Made by a program: the position numbers and the translations under genes
Shown here: one piece after another, positions 10,451 to 18,907 of the stretch
Layout: the number at the start of each line of letters is the position of its first letter
Numbering within the stretch: the first letter of the stretch is position 1
The notes under the pieces: model-generated
What the model was told of the DNA's origin: nothing
What the model saw: the letters and a program-made list of their open reading frames with translations, nothing else
The model's database searches: none
DNA from: Christiangramia crocea
Lineage (GTDB): Bacteria; Bacteroidota; Bacteroidia; Flavobacteriales; Flavobacteriaceae
Length of the DNA: 64,000 nucleotides
Assembly (NCBI RefSeq): GCF_022410465.1
Contig: NZ_JAJSON010000008.1
Location: forward strand, 17,640-81,639
Direction of reading: 5' to 3'

Positions 10451-10468
10451 GGCTGAGCTGAGTCGAAA
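10451..10468 (+). repeat. Short interspersed GGCTGAGC..GTCGAAA motif
   Basis: GGCTGAGCTGAGTCGAAA lies in the arsM-DUF547 gap. The reverse complement of 19692-19709, inside a coding region, matches it at about 13 of 18 positions. Motifs close to GCTGAGCGAAGTCGAAG are, from memory, abundant interspersed repeats in flavobacterial genomes. Confidence 0.4.
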
Positions 10469-10489
10469 TCCATATTTTAAAAAGATATT

Positions 10490-11290
10490 ATGAAAAAGCT
10501 TATTCTGATTTTTGCACTCCTGATTTGCGGAGTCTTCGCTTTTGCTTCCTGTAACCTTATTTCCAGCGCAGGTTTTAATAGTAAAGGGCTTCCAAATCCT
10601 GATGTAAATGATGAAATAAGGGCAGAAATGGGATCAGAGGTTCAGCTTGATCACGGTGCCTGGAATTCGCTTCTTCAGAAATATGTGGCTGAAAACGGCC
10701 TGGTGAATTATAAGGCTTTTAAGAAGGACAGAGAGAAGCTGGATGAATACCTGAAAATGTTATCAGATCAGGTTCCTGATGATAGCTGGTCTGATGCTGA
10801 GTTACTGGCCTACTATATCAATCTTTATAATGCCTATACGGTAGATCTTATCCTGAGGAATTATCCGGTAAAGAGTATCAAGGATATTGACGGCCCATGG
10901 ACAAATGAATTCGTCAGGGTTGGTGATGCCAATATCTCGCTTGGTGCATTAGAGAACAGTATCCTCAGAAAGATGAATGAGCCAAGGATACATTTTGCGA
11001 TTAATTGTGCGTCCATATCCTGTCCAAAATTAATGGATGAAGCCTATACGGCAGAAAAGATAGAAGAGCAGCTTGAAAAGGCTACCAGGGAATTTATCAA
11101 TTCCGATAAGAATGAGATCACTGCCAATTCCGTTAAGCTATCATCGATCTTTGACTGGTATAAAGGAGACTTTACTGAAGATGGCATGACGCTTATAGAC
11201 TATGTGAACCAATATTCCGACACCAGGATTAATTCAGGTGCCTCCATATCCTTTAAAGAATATGACTGGAATCTTAACGAAGCCAAGTAG
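10490..11290 (+). CDS. DUF547 lipoprotein
   Basis: A 266-residue protein whose signal ends in a lipobox (FAFASC, Cys at residue 20), so it is probably a lipid-anchored periplasmic or outer-membrane protein. The body is a DUF547 domain with the usual landmarks YYINLYNAYTVDLIL, NEPRIHFAINCASISCP and SSIFDWYKGDF. The conserved Cys and His in HFAINCAS suggest a thiol-protease-like fold, but catalysis is unproven. It sits 8 bp before the TIGR04283 gene and is a frequent arsenosugar-cluster neighbour; its role there is unknown. Confidence 0.9.
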   Translation: MKKLILIFALLICGVFAFASCNLISSAGFNSKGLPNPDVNDEIRAEMGSEVQLDHGAWNSLLQKYVAENGLVNYKAFKKDREKLDEYLKMLSDQVPDDSWSDAELLAYYINLYNAYTVDLILRNYPVKSIKDIDGPWTNEFVRVGDANISLGALENSILRKMNEPRIHFAINCASISCPKLMDEAYTAEKIEEQLEKATREFINSDKNEITANSVKLSSIFDWYKGDFTEDGMTLIDYVNQYSDTRINSGASISFKEYDWNLNEAK

Positions 11291-11297
11291 TTGACTG

Positions 11298-11984
11298 ATG
11301 ATCAGTCTTGTTATTCCAGTCTATAATGAAGAAGAGCAGCTTCCGGTTCTTTTAAACCATCTGGAAAAGGTTTCAGCTGGTAATATTTCAGAAATTATAA
11401 TCGTTGATGGTGGTAGTAATGATGGTACGGCAGAGGTTGTAAAAAATTTCGAAAAAACAGTTTATATAAATTCAGAAAAGGGACGTGCTATTCAAATGAA
11501 TAAAGGTGCACAGGCCGCGAATTCTGATATTCTCTATTTCCTTCATGCAGATAGTCTTCCGCCGGAGGAATTCGATAAACTTATCCTGGAGCAGGTAGAA
11601 AAAGCTAATAAAGCCGGTTGTTTTCAGATGAAGTTCGATAAGGACCACTGGTGGCTTAATTTAATGGGTTGGCTTACAAGAGTAAATCATATCTCCTGCC
11701 GGGGTGGTGATCAGTCTCTTTTTGTGGAAAAGGAACTTTTTGAAAAGATCGGAGGCTTTGATGAATCCTATAAGGTCTATGAAGATAACGAGATCGTAAA
11801 ACGTTTGTATGAGCAGAACCAATTTGTGATCATAAAGAGCTGGCTTACAACATCAGCACGCCTTTACGAAAAATTGGGCGTATGGAAAACACAGCTTCTT
11901 TTTGTGGAGATCTACTGGAAAAGAAGGTTCGGTGCAACAGCCGAGGAACTCTACACTCACTACTACAGGAGGCTTAATTCCTGA
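11298..11984 (+). CDS. TIGR04283 family arsenosugar biosynthesis glycosyltransferase
   Basis: This 228-residue GT-A glycosyltransferase opens ISLVIPVYNEEEQLP with IIIVDGGSNDGT and has the acidic metal motif HADS (LYFLHADSLPP, near residue 80). A conserved GGDQSLFVEKELFEKIGGF acceptor/product loop follows, and the C-terminus ends in basic aromatic residues, so membrane association is likely. The family occurs almost only with ArsS/ArsM genes. It presumably transfers the arsenosugar unit or adds its aglycone. Its stop overlaps the stop of the convergent GH113-like gene by 11 bp. Confidence 0.93.
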   Translation: MISLVIPVYNEEEQLPVLLNHLEKVSAGNISEIIIVDGGSNDGTAEVVKNFEKTVYINSEKGRAIQMNKGAQAANSDILYFLHADSLPPEEFDKLILEQVEKANKAGCFQMKFDKDHWWLNLMGWLTRVNHISCRGGDQSLFVEKELFEKIGGFDESYKVYEDNEIVKRLYEQNQFVIIKSWLTTSARLYEKLGVWKTQLLFVEIYWKRRFGATAEELYTHYYRRLNS

Positions 11985-13005
11985 ATTTCCTGTAATATTC
12001 CCTAACCACCTTTTCGGCAGGTTTATTTTGTGGTGTAAAGCGATTGTTCTCAATTCCTCCCGCTTCTTCATGCTGATGCCATTTCCATAAAAAACCTCCT
12101 GCAAACCAGTTCTCGGTCCAGAACTCTTCGTAGATTACAGAAAGTGCCCTTGCCTGCAGGTTATGGTTTATACTACTGATCTCTCTTTCCGAATTCCAGG
12201 GTTCTTTTAACGCGAAATCAACATTTCGGTAACCATATTCGGTAAACATAACCGGAATACGATGAGTGGAAGAAAGTTCTTTAAGCATTTCTTTGTGCTG
12301 TTTCCAGCCTTCCTGAATTTCTTCCTGGTTTGGGGATATTTTTTCACTTAAGGGGAAATAGGCGTCTGCACCAATATAGTCGAGGTCTTCCCAGATATCA
12401 GTTTTATCCACTTTATCCCAGTTCTCAGCATAGACTAATTTGCCATCGTATGTCATTCTTAATTCGGCGATCAGATCCTTCCAGAATTCCGGTCGTTCAT
12501 TCACGAAATTGAATAGTTCCGTTCCAATACAAAACAGTTCAACATTATGTTCTGCGGCAATGGAAGCATACAAAAGAATATATTGGCGATATGAAGATTC
12601 AAACTTTTTCCAGTCCGCTTCAGAAGAAAAATCAAGATCTCCCGTAAACTGCCCGTTCCTTATCCAGATCTGAGGTTTTACCATGATCTTAAGATTCCTT
12701 GCCTGAACCAGTTTAATAGCCTGCTCAATCCCTTCTGCCCTTTCTCCAAACCATTGTCTATCAAGATTAAAATAAAGTTCGGCTTCATTGGTGTGCCGCA
12801 TAAAGGCAAAGGGCATGAGAGCGACTGCATTTGAGTTTATATCAAGGATTTTTTCAATATGATCTTTAGTAAGACTATCCCTGGAAGCAACCAGGCTCAG
12901 GCCATTCAACTTTTTAGCATTGAGGGGAATATCAGCCTGGCAGGAACATAAAAATGTTCCGACTATATAAATGAAAAGTTTAAAATGCTTTTTCGGCAGG
13001 GTCAT
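11974..13005 (-). CDS. GH113-like TIM-barrel glycoside hydrolase, lipoprotein
   Basis: A 343-residue protein with a lipoprotein signal (VGTFLCSCQADI). The rest reads as a (beta/alpha)8 barrel of the GTA/GH113 type seen in beta-mannanase-like enzymes. Landmarks are NSNAVALMPFAFMRH, LKIMVKPQIWIR, ELFCIGTELFNF (a Glu at the strand-4 acid/base position), DYIGADAYFPL and VMFTEYGYRN (a Glu at the strand-7 nucleophile position). Both candidate catalytic Glu are present. It is antisense to the arsenosugar run and may be unrelated to it; cleavage of a mannan or related glycan is the family expectation. Confidence 0.85.
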   Translation of the reverse strand: MTLPKKHFKLFIYIVGTFLCSCQADIPLNAKKLNGLSLVASRDSLTKDHIEKILDINSNAVALMPFAFMRHTNEAELYFNLDRQWFGERAEGIEQAIKLVQARNLKIMVKPQIWIRNGQFTGDLDFSSEADWKKFESSYRQYILLYASIAAEHNVELFCIGTELFNFVNERPEFWKDLIAELRMTYDGKLVYAENWDKVDKTDIWEDLDYIGADAYFPLSEKISPNQEEIQEGWKQHKEMLKELSSTHRIPVMFTEYGYRNVDFALKEPWNSEREISSINHNLQARALSVIYEEFWTENWFAGGFLWKWHQHEEAGGIENNRFTPQNKPAEKVVREYYRKFRN

Positions 13006-13112
13006 GTCTCAGCTATTATTTAAGCACAGTACTTGGGATTCTGGCTATTTTCTGCTTACTTTACTCGAATACAGTTCTGGCAAAATCAGCCTTGCCAAAT
13101 TATGAAAAATTA

Positions 13113-14399
13113 ATGGAGCATATCGTAATTATTGGAAATGGCATTTCCGGGATCACTGCCGCCAGGCATATCCGGAAAAGATCTGATAACAGGATCACTG
13201 TGATCTCTGCTGAATCTGACTTTTTCTTTTCCCGTACCGCCCTTATGTATGTCTATATGGGCCATATGAAGTGGGAACATCTGAAACCTTATGAAGACTG
13301 GTTCTGGGAAAAGAACAGGATTGAGTTGAAGAATGCCTGGGTTGAAAATATCGATTTTGATAAAAAGGAGCTTAATTTTTCTGAAGGGGATTCTATGACT
13401 TATGATAAACTGGTGCTGGCGACCGGCTCGGTCTATAACAAATTTGGCTGGGAAGGTGAAGACCTTGAAGGCGTACAGGGACTGGTGAGTAAACAGGATC
13501 TGGAACTGCTTGAGAAGAATACAAAATTCACAAAAAAGGCGGTCATTGTCGGTGGCGGACTGATAGGCGTTGAACTTGCTGAAATGCTGCGTACCAGAAA
13601 GATCGAAGTGACTTTCCTTGTGCGTGAGCAGGCTTTCTGGCATAATGTTTTGCCTCTTCCTGAAGGTGAGATGATATCCGATCATATTAAAGCCCACGGC
13701 ATAGACCTAAGACATAATGTTGAACTTGATAAGATCCTTTCTGACGGAAACGGTAGAGTGAGGGCAGTAACTACCAGTGAAGGTGAAGAAATTGAATGCC
13801 AGTTAGTAGGTTTATGTACAGGTGTACGTCCCAATATTGAGTTTTTAAGGGATACTCCGCTGGAGACAGATAAAGGCATACTTGTCAATGAATATCTGGA
13901 AACGAATATCCCTGATGTATATGCCATTGGTGATTGTGTGCAGCATCGCCAGATTTCTGGTGGAAGAAAAGCTGTTGAACAGGTATGGTATACCGGCAGG
14001 ATCATGGGGGAAACACTCGCGCAAACTTTAACGGGAAACCCCACGAAATATACTCCCGGGAACTGGTTCAATTCAGCTAAATTCTTTGATATAGAATATC
14101 AGACCTATGGCTGGGTTTTACCAAAATCCACGGCCAACGAATCACATTTTTACTGGCAGCACCGCAAGGAACTTAAGGCCATTACCATTGCATATAATAA
14201 GGATTCGGGGGAATTTATAGGGATCAATACTTTTGGAATCAGGATGCGGCATGAAGTTCTCGATAAATGGCTTACCGAAAAGAAGAGCATAGAGTTCGTT
14301 CTGGCCAATCTGAAACAGGCCAATTTCGATCCCGAATTCTACGACCACCATGAAAAGGAAATTTTCAGAAGTTTTAAGAATAATCTACAGGAAGCATAA
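13113..14399 (+). CDS. NAD(P)/FAD-dependent oxidoreductase
   Basis: A 428-residue pyridine nucleotide-disulfide-type reductase beginning at the ATG at 13113 (MEHIVIIGNGISGITAARHI, the FAD Rossmann loop). A TTG 21 bp upstream is unlikely. The second Rossmann motif, AVIVGGGLIGVELAEML, binds NAD(P)H, and VYAIGDCVQHR is the second FAD motif. There is no redox-active CxxC, so it resembles NADH:ferredoxin/rubredoxin or nitrite-reductase-type reductases. The next non-mobile gene encodes a membrane 4Fe-4S protein, and the pair probably forms an NADH-to-iron-sulfur electron path. Confidence 0.88.
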   Translation: MEHIVIIGNGISGITAARHIRKRSDNRITVISAESDFFFSRTALMYVYMGHMKWEHLKPYEDWFWEKNRIELKNAWVENIDFDKKELNFSEGDSMTYDKLVLATGSVYNKFGWEGEDLEGVQGLVSKQDLELLEKNTKFTKKAVIVGGGLIGVELAEMLRTRKIEVTFLVREQAFWHNVLPLPEGEMISDHIKAHGIDLRHNVELDKILSDGNGRVRAVTTSEGEEIECQLVGLCTGVRPNIEFLRDTPLETDKGILVNEYLETNIPDVYAIGDCVQHRQISGGRKAVEQVWYTGRIMGETLAQTLTGNPTKYTPGNWFNSAKFFDIEYQTYGWVLPKSTANESHFYWQHRKELKAITIAYNKDSGEFIGINTFGIRMRHEVLDKWLTEKKSIEFVLANLKQANFDPEFYDHHEKEIFRSFKNNLQEA

Positions 14400-14408
14400 A
14401 AATGTAAA

Positions 14409-14439
14409 GACCTCACTGGTCTTAAAACCTGTGAGGTTT
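14409..14439 (+). repeat. REP-like hairpin upstream of the Y1 transposase (imperfect)
   Basis: ACCTCAC at 14410-14416 pairs with GTGAGGT at 14431-14437 around a degenerate AGGTTTTAAAACCT centre. It is the weaker partner of the hairpin at 15024-15056 and the two bracket the transposase gene. Confidence 0.75.
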
Positions 14440-14450
14440 AACTAAGAAAG

Positions 14451-15020
14451 ATGCAATACGAACCATTGATAGCAGACAGATATTACCACGTTTTTAACCG
14501 TGGTAATAACAAACAGCAGATTTTCTTTGAAAGGGAGAATTATCATTATTTTTTAAAACTCATTAAAAAATATCTGGTCCCTGTTTGCGATGTCTACGCC
14601 TATTGCTTAATAAGTAATCACTTCCATTTACTCATAAAAACAAAAGGGGAGATTGCTGATAAGGCTATTTCCCAGGCTTTCTCTAATTGTTTTAACTCTT
14701 ATACAAAAGCCATTAATAAATCTTATAATAGAAGTGGGAGCTTGTTTCAGGATAGGTTTAAAAGAAAAGTGGTGCAAGAGGAGAAGTATTTGCGTAAGTT
14801 GATTATTTATATTCATTTGAACCCGGAGCTTCATCAATTAATTGAAGATTTTACCAATTATGATTTCTCTTCTTTTAAAAGTTTCCTGACGGTAAAACCA
14901 AGTTTATTGAAAAGAGAGGAAGTTCTAGGTCTTTTTGGTGACCTCGAGAATTTTAAGTTTGTACATGCAGAACGAAATTTTGAAATTGAACAAAACAAAG
15001 AGGAGCTATTCTTAGAATAA
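14451..15020 (+). mobile_element. REP-associated tyrosine transposase (RAYT, Y1/IS200-like)
   Basis: A 189-residue single-domain Y1 HUH transposase. It shows the RAYT opening YYHVFNRGNNKQQIFF, the HUH metal motif in SNHFHLLIK, and the catalytic tyrosine region EEKYLRKLIIYIHLNP. The length and intact motifs suggest a functional protein. RAYTs cleave single-stranded REP hairpins, and here a REP-like hairpin lies within 12 bp on one side and 4 bp on the other. The element sits between two genes that look functionally paired (FAD oxidoreductase and membrane 4Fe-4S protein), so it may have inserted into their operon. Confidence 0.92.
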
Positions 15021-15023
15021 AGG

Positions 15024-15056
15024 AGACCTCACAGGTTTTTAAAACCTGTGAGGTCT
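15024..15056 (+). repeat. REP-like perfect hairpin downstream of the Y1 transposase
   Basis: Two perfect 16-nt arms, AGACCTCACAGGTTTT and its complement, surround one central T, immediately followed by an A-rich run. It shares its stem with the imperfect hairpin at 14409-14439. It could also terminate transcription between the transposase and the 4Fe-4S gene. Confidence 0.85.
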
Positions 15057-15069
15057 AAAAAAAAATTAT

Positions 15070-16653
15070 ATGAGCAGACTAGAACATAATATGGCAATGA
15101 CGGGGGATGCGCCCGCCACACTTTCGGGAAAGCAGAAACTGGCTACCGGAATTGGCGTCGCAGGTTTATTTATACTAATACTTGCCATTGCTAATGTCAA
15201 TTTTCCTAATAAAACCCTGTTTCTTTCTCTTTCTTTAGGTCTTATTGCCGCGGGAACCATCATTTTCGCCAATGATGCTTACCTGGGAAAACACAAAGGG
15301 GTAAAAAATGATGGAATCTGGTTCCGGTCTATGACGGGCCGGGGTTTCTGGGCCTGGATCGCGGGGATTTCCCTGACTCTTTTTTACATTGTTTTATACT
15401 GGTATCCCGAGTATTTAGGTTTGAATCCTGATGGGGAGAACACCGGGATAGTTGCCTTATTCGATCCCCTGAGCAAACTGATCAATGGCGGCCCTGCGAG
15501 TCAGTGGTTTGTTTATGGAACGCTGTATACCCTGGCGATCCTGGTCTTTGGATATAAGTTCATTCTTAAATACCGCCACAACAGGTATGAGGTGATAAGA
15601 ACTTTTTCGGTCATGTTCTTTCAGCTTGGTTTTGCCTTTTTGATCCCTGAGATTCTGATCAGGTTAAATAAGCCTTATTATGACTTCAAGAATATCTGGC
15701 CGCTTAATTATGACCTTTTTGCCGGATATAAACTTGAGGAATTTCTTTCCGCCGGGAACCTGGGAATGTTCATGCTGATCTTTGGAATTGTTTCCATCTT
15801 TGTGATTACTCCCATCCTTACCTATAAATATGGAAAACGATGGTATTGTTCCTGGGTGTGTGGATGTGGAGGACTTGCCGAAACTGCCGGTGACCCGTAC
15901 CGGCATCTGTCAGATAAGTCACTTTTTGCCTGGAAAGTGGAGCGCTGGGTGATACATAGCGTTCTGGTCTTTGTAACGGTAATGACTATCGCAGTTGTCT
16001 ATAGTTTCCTGGGTGATGAGTCCCAGGGATACTGGCTAACCAAAGATGTTTTCCTTTGGGCCAGCGCTCTATTGCTTACCCTGGTTTTTGCACTTATCAT
16101 GATCTTTAAAAGAGAAGAGCTTGCAAAAGACGCTAAAATAGGAGCGGTCTCCTATTTCGTGATCATACTGGCCATCATAGGGATCAATTATTTCAGCGGG
16201 AATTACAAGATCTTCTTCTTTGATGCCTACCTGTTAAGACAATGGTACGGATTCCTGATTGGTGCTGCTTTTTCAGGGGTTATCGGGGTTGGCTTTTATC
16301 CAATCTTCGGAAGTCGTGTGTGGTGCCGTTTTGGTTGTCCTTTTGCAGCGATCCTGGGAATGCAGCAACGGCTTTTCTCCAAATTCAGGATAACCACTAA
16401 TGGAGGACAGTGTATCTCCTGTGGGAATTGTTCCGTTTACTGTGAGATGGGTATCGATGTACGCGCATATGCTCAGAAAGGTCAGAATATTGTAAGATCC
16501 AGTTGTGTAGGCTGCGGAATCTGTTCAGCGGTATGTCCCAGAGGTGTGCTGAAACTTGAGAATGGTTCAAGAAAGGACAGGATCAGATCTGAGGAAGCTG
16601 TGATGAGCGATAATGTAGATCTGATGGATTTAATCGACGAGAGTAGTAAATAA
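15070..16653 (+). CDS. Polytopic 4Fe-4S membrane protein, NapH/NosR-like
   Basis: A 527-residue protein with several hydrophobic segments through residue ~430. The pattern is that of NapH/NosR-type quinol or electron-transfer proteins, with cysteine motifs WYCSWVCGCGG and WCRFGCPFAA. Two ferredoxin-type [4Fe-4S] sites follow at the cytoplasmic C-terminus (CISCGNCSVYC and CVGCGICSAVCP). It would move electrons between a soluble donor and the membrane. The likely donor is the FAD oxidoreductase at 13113, now separated by the RAYT. A link to arsenosugar formation, for example reduction of an arsenic intermediate, is only synteny-based. Confidence 0.87.
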   Translation: MSRLEHNMAMTGDAPATLSGKQKLATGIGVAGLFILILAIANVNFPNKTLFLSLSLGLIAAGTIIFANDAYLGKHKGVKNDGIWFRSMTGRGFWAWIAGISLTLFYIVLYWYPEYLGLNPDGENTGIVALFDPLSKLINGGPASQWFVYGTLYTLAILVFGYKFILKYRHNRYEVIRTFSVMFFQLGFAFLIPEILIRLNKPYYDFKNIWPLNYDLFAGYKLEEFLSAGNLGMFMLIFGIVSIFVITPILTYKYGKRWYCSWVCGCGGLAETAGDPYRHLSDKSLFAWKVERWVIHSVLVFVTVMTIAVVYSFLGDESQGYWLTKDVFLWASALLLTLVFALIMIFKREELAKDAKIGAVSYFVIILAIIGINYFSGNYKIFFFDAYLLRQWYGFLIGAAFSGVIGVGFYPIFGSRVWCRFGCPFAAILGMQQRLFSKFRITTNGGQCISCGNCSVYCEMGIDVRAYAQKGQNIVRSSCVGCGICSAVCPRGVLKLENGSRKDRIRSEEAVMSDNVDLMDLIDESSK

Positions 16654-16712
16654 ATGCCAAGCTTGTTCTAAATTTGCGCCCTTAAACTTCGCATAAAATA
16701 GAAACCAACTGC

Positions 16713-17405
16713 ATGCCCCAGCATATAAAAGTTATAATCCCGGCCTTTAACGAAGCTGATTCAATTGCCCATGTTATTGGTGATATCCCTGATTTCGTGG
16801 AAGAGGTGATCGTGGTGAACAATAATTCCAGCGATGATACCGAAAAGAATGCGGCGCAGGCGGGAGCTACTGTTCTTACCGAGAAAAGAAAGGGGTATGG
16901 CTATGCATGCTTAAAGGGGATGGATTATATCGCTTCTCAAAAGCCGAAACCGGATATTATTGTGTTCCTGGATGGGGATTATTCTGATCATCCTGAGGAA
17001 ATGGGCAGGGTGCTGCAACCGATTATTGAAGAAGATAAAGACTTTGTAGTGGGAGCCCGGGTGAAGAGATGGAGGGAAAAAGGTTCAATGACCGTTCCGC
17101 AGATATTTGGTAACTGGCTGGCCACAACCCTGATGAAATTATTTTTTGGTTCCACCTTTACCGATCTTGGTCCCTTCAGGGCGATTAAATATGAAAAACT
17201 GATTCAGCTGGAAATGCAGGATAAAACTTATGGCTGGACGGTTGAAATGCAACTCAAGGCTTTACGACAAAACCTAAGCTATGCCGAGGTGCCGGTGCAC
17301 TATAAAAATCGTATTGGCTTCTCAAAAGTTTCAGGAACTGTGAAAGGTGCTATCTTTGCAGGAATAAAGATCCTCGGCTGGATTTTTAAATATAGTTTTA
17401 AATGA
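16713..17405 (+). CDS. Family 2 glycosyltransferase, polyprenyl-phosphate mannosyl/glucosyltransferase-like
   Basis: A 230-residue DPM1-like GT2 with KVIIPAFNEADSI, the NNNSSDDT loop, the metal motif IIVFLDGDYSDHPEE (DxD) and the acceptor-site region FTDLGPFRAIK. A hydrophobic C-terminal stretch probably associates with the membrane. Such enzymes load a sugar onto a polyprenyl phosphate. The next gene overlaps by 4 bp (ATGA) and is a processive-type GT2, and a polytopic transferase of the lipid-sugar-using class follows, so the three look like one pathway. Confidence 0.88.
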   Translation: MPQHIKVIIPAFNEADSIAHVIGDIPDFVEEVIVVNNNSSDDTEKNAAQAGATVLTEKRKGYGYACLKGMDYIASQKPKPDIIVFLDGDYSDHPEEMGRVLQPIIEEDKDFVVGARVKRWREKGSMTVPQIFGNWLATTLMKLFFGSTFTDLGPFRAIKYEKLIQLEMQDKTYGWTVEMQLKALRQNLSYAEVPVHYKNRIGFSKVSGTVKGAIFAGIKILGWIFKYSFK

Positions 17406-18877
17406 TAGATTTAGCGGTAATTACAATTTATACTCTTGCCTTACTCGTTATCTTTATTTATAGCCTTTCCCAGCTTCATCTGCTTTTCAATTATCTAAAG
17501 GCCATAAGAGCTACAGATGATTCAGAGAAATTTGATTTTTCGGGCAAAGATGAATTGCCGCAAGTAACCATTCAGCTCCCTCTGTATAATGAATACTATG
17601 TAGTGGAGCGACTTTTAAGAAATATCGCTCAGATCAATTACCCTAAAAACAAACTGGAGATACAGGTGCTGGATGATTCTAACGATCATTCCGTGGAAAA
17701 GACCAGAGACCTGGTGTCAGAGATCAGTTCAAAGGGATTCGATATACAGCATATTAGAAGAATTGATAGAGAAGGTTTTAAAGCCGGAGCCCTGAAGGAG
17801 GGACTGAAAATTGCAAAAGGAGAGTTTATCGCGGTTTTTGATTCCGATTTTATGCCTGGCGAAGACTGGCTTTTAAAGACCCTTCCCTATTTTAAGAATG
17901 AAAAGATTGGCGTGGTGCAGACCCGCTGGGGGCATTTAAATCGGGATTATTCCCTGCTGACTAGGATACAGGCCTTTGCACTAGACTTTCACTTTATCCT
18001 GGAGCAGACAGGCAGGAACTTTGGTCGCAATTTCATCAATTTTAATGGTACCGCTGGTATCTGGCGTAAGGAGTGCATTATAGATGCAGGAAACTGGAGC
18101 GGGGATACCTTAACGGAAGATCTTGACCTTAGTTACCGTGCACAAATGAAAAATTGGGAATTCAAGTATCTTGAGGATGTGGAAACCCCGGCTGAACTAC
18201 CGGTAGTCATCAGCGCGGCGAGGAGTCAGCAATTCAGATGGAATAAGGGCGCTGCCGAAAACTTCAGAAAGAACTACGGAAAACTCCTTAAAGATCCTTC
18301 GGTTTCATTCAGTACCAAGTTCCACGGTTTCTTCCATTTGCTTAATTCCAGTATGTTCCTGATTGTACTGCTGCTGGCTGTAATGAGTGTTCCCGTACTA
18401 TACATAAAAAATACAAATCCCGATTTTAGCTTGTATTTCAATGTGCTGGCGGCATTTGCCGTGAGTACAGTAATCTTCTTTGCCTGTTATTATGTGGCCT
18501 ATGTAAAAATTCACGGAAAAGGAATAAAGAATTTTTTCAGGTTCATTGGAATGTTCTTTACCTTTTTTTCAATCGCGATGGGCTTCTCGGTACATAATTC
18601 CCTGGCTGTGCTGGAAGGTCATTTCGGAAAGAAATCTGAATTTATCAGGACCCCCAAGTTCAATATAAATTCTTTGAAGGATAGCTGGAAAGGGAACAGG
18701 TACCTTAACAATAAATTTTCGGCTAATCTTATTATTGAAATATTGCTCTTTCTCTATTTTGGCTTTGCGATATTCAGTGCCTTTAAACTGAATGAATACG
18801 GCTTGCTTTTATTCCATCTAATGCTTTTCAGTGGCTTTGGTTTTGTGGTTTTTAAAAGCCTGAAAGCTGAAGTTTGA
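17402..18877 (+). CDS. Membrane glycosyltransferase, CESA/GT2 type
   Basis: This 491-residue enzyme has an N-terminal membrane segment, then a GT-A domain with the D,D,D,QxxRW set: VTIQLPLYNE, QVLDDSND, AVFDSDFMPGED (DxD), TLTEDLDLSYR (TED) and QQFRWNKG (QxxRW). Three or four further membrane spans form the C-terminal third. It resembles cellulose synthase-like and ceramide-glucosyltransferase-like proteins. With one small operon and no BcsB/BcsC partners, lipid glycosylation is more likely than polysaccharide export (inference). It starts 4 bp inside the preceding gene. Confidence 0.88.
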   Translation: MIDLAVITIYTLALLVIFIYSLSQLHLLFNYLKAIRATDDSEKFDFSGKDELPQVTIQLPLYNEYYVVERLLRNIAQINYPKNKLEIQVLDDSNDHSVEKTRDLVSEISSKGFDIQHIRRIDREGFKAGALKEGLKIAKGEFIAVFDSDFMPGEDWLLKTLPYFKNEKIGVVQTRWGHLNRDYSLLTRIQAFALDFHFILEQTGRNFGRNFINFNGTAGIWRKECIIDAGNWSGDTLTEDLDLSYRAQMKNWEFKYLEDVETPAELPVVISAARSQQFRWNKGAAENFRKNYGKLLKDPSVSFSTKFHGFFHLLNSSMFLIVLLLAVMSVPVLYIKNTNPDFSLYFNVLAAFAVSTVIFFACYYVAYVKIHGKGIKNFFRFIGMFFTFFSIAMGFSVHNSLAVLEGHFGKKSEFIRTPKFNINSLKDSWKGNRYLNNKFSANLIIEILLFLYFGFAIFSAFKLNEYGLLLFHLMLFSGFGFVVFKSLKAEV

Positions 18878-18907
18878 TTAATTTAGCAGGAAGCTGACCA
18901 GATTCCC

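Noticed and set aside
17402..18877. Cellulose synthase BcsA
   Set aside because: No PilZ domain and no BcsB/C/Z partners; size and context fit a lipid-directed GT2 better.
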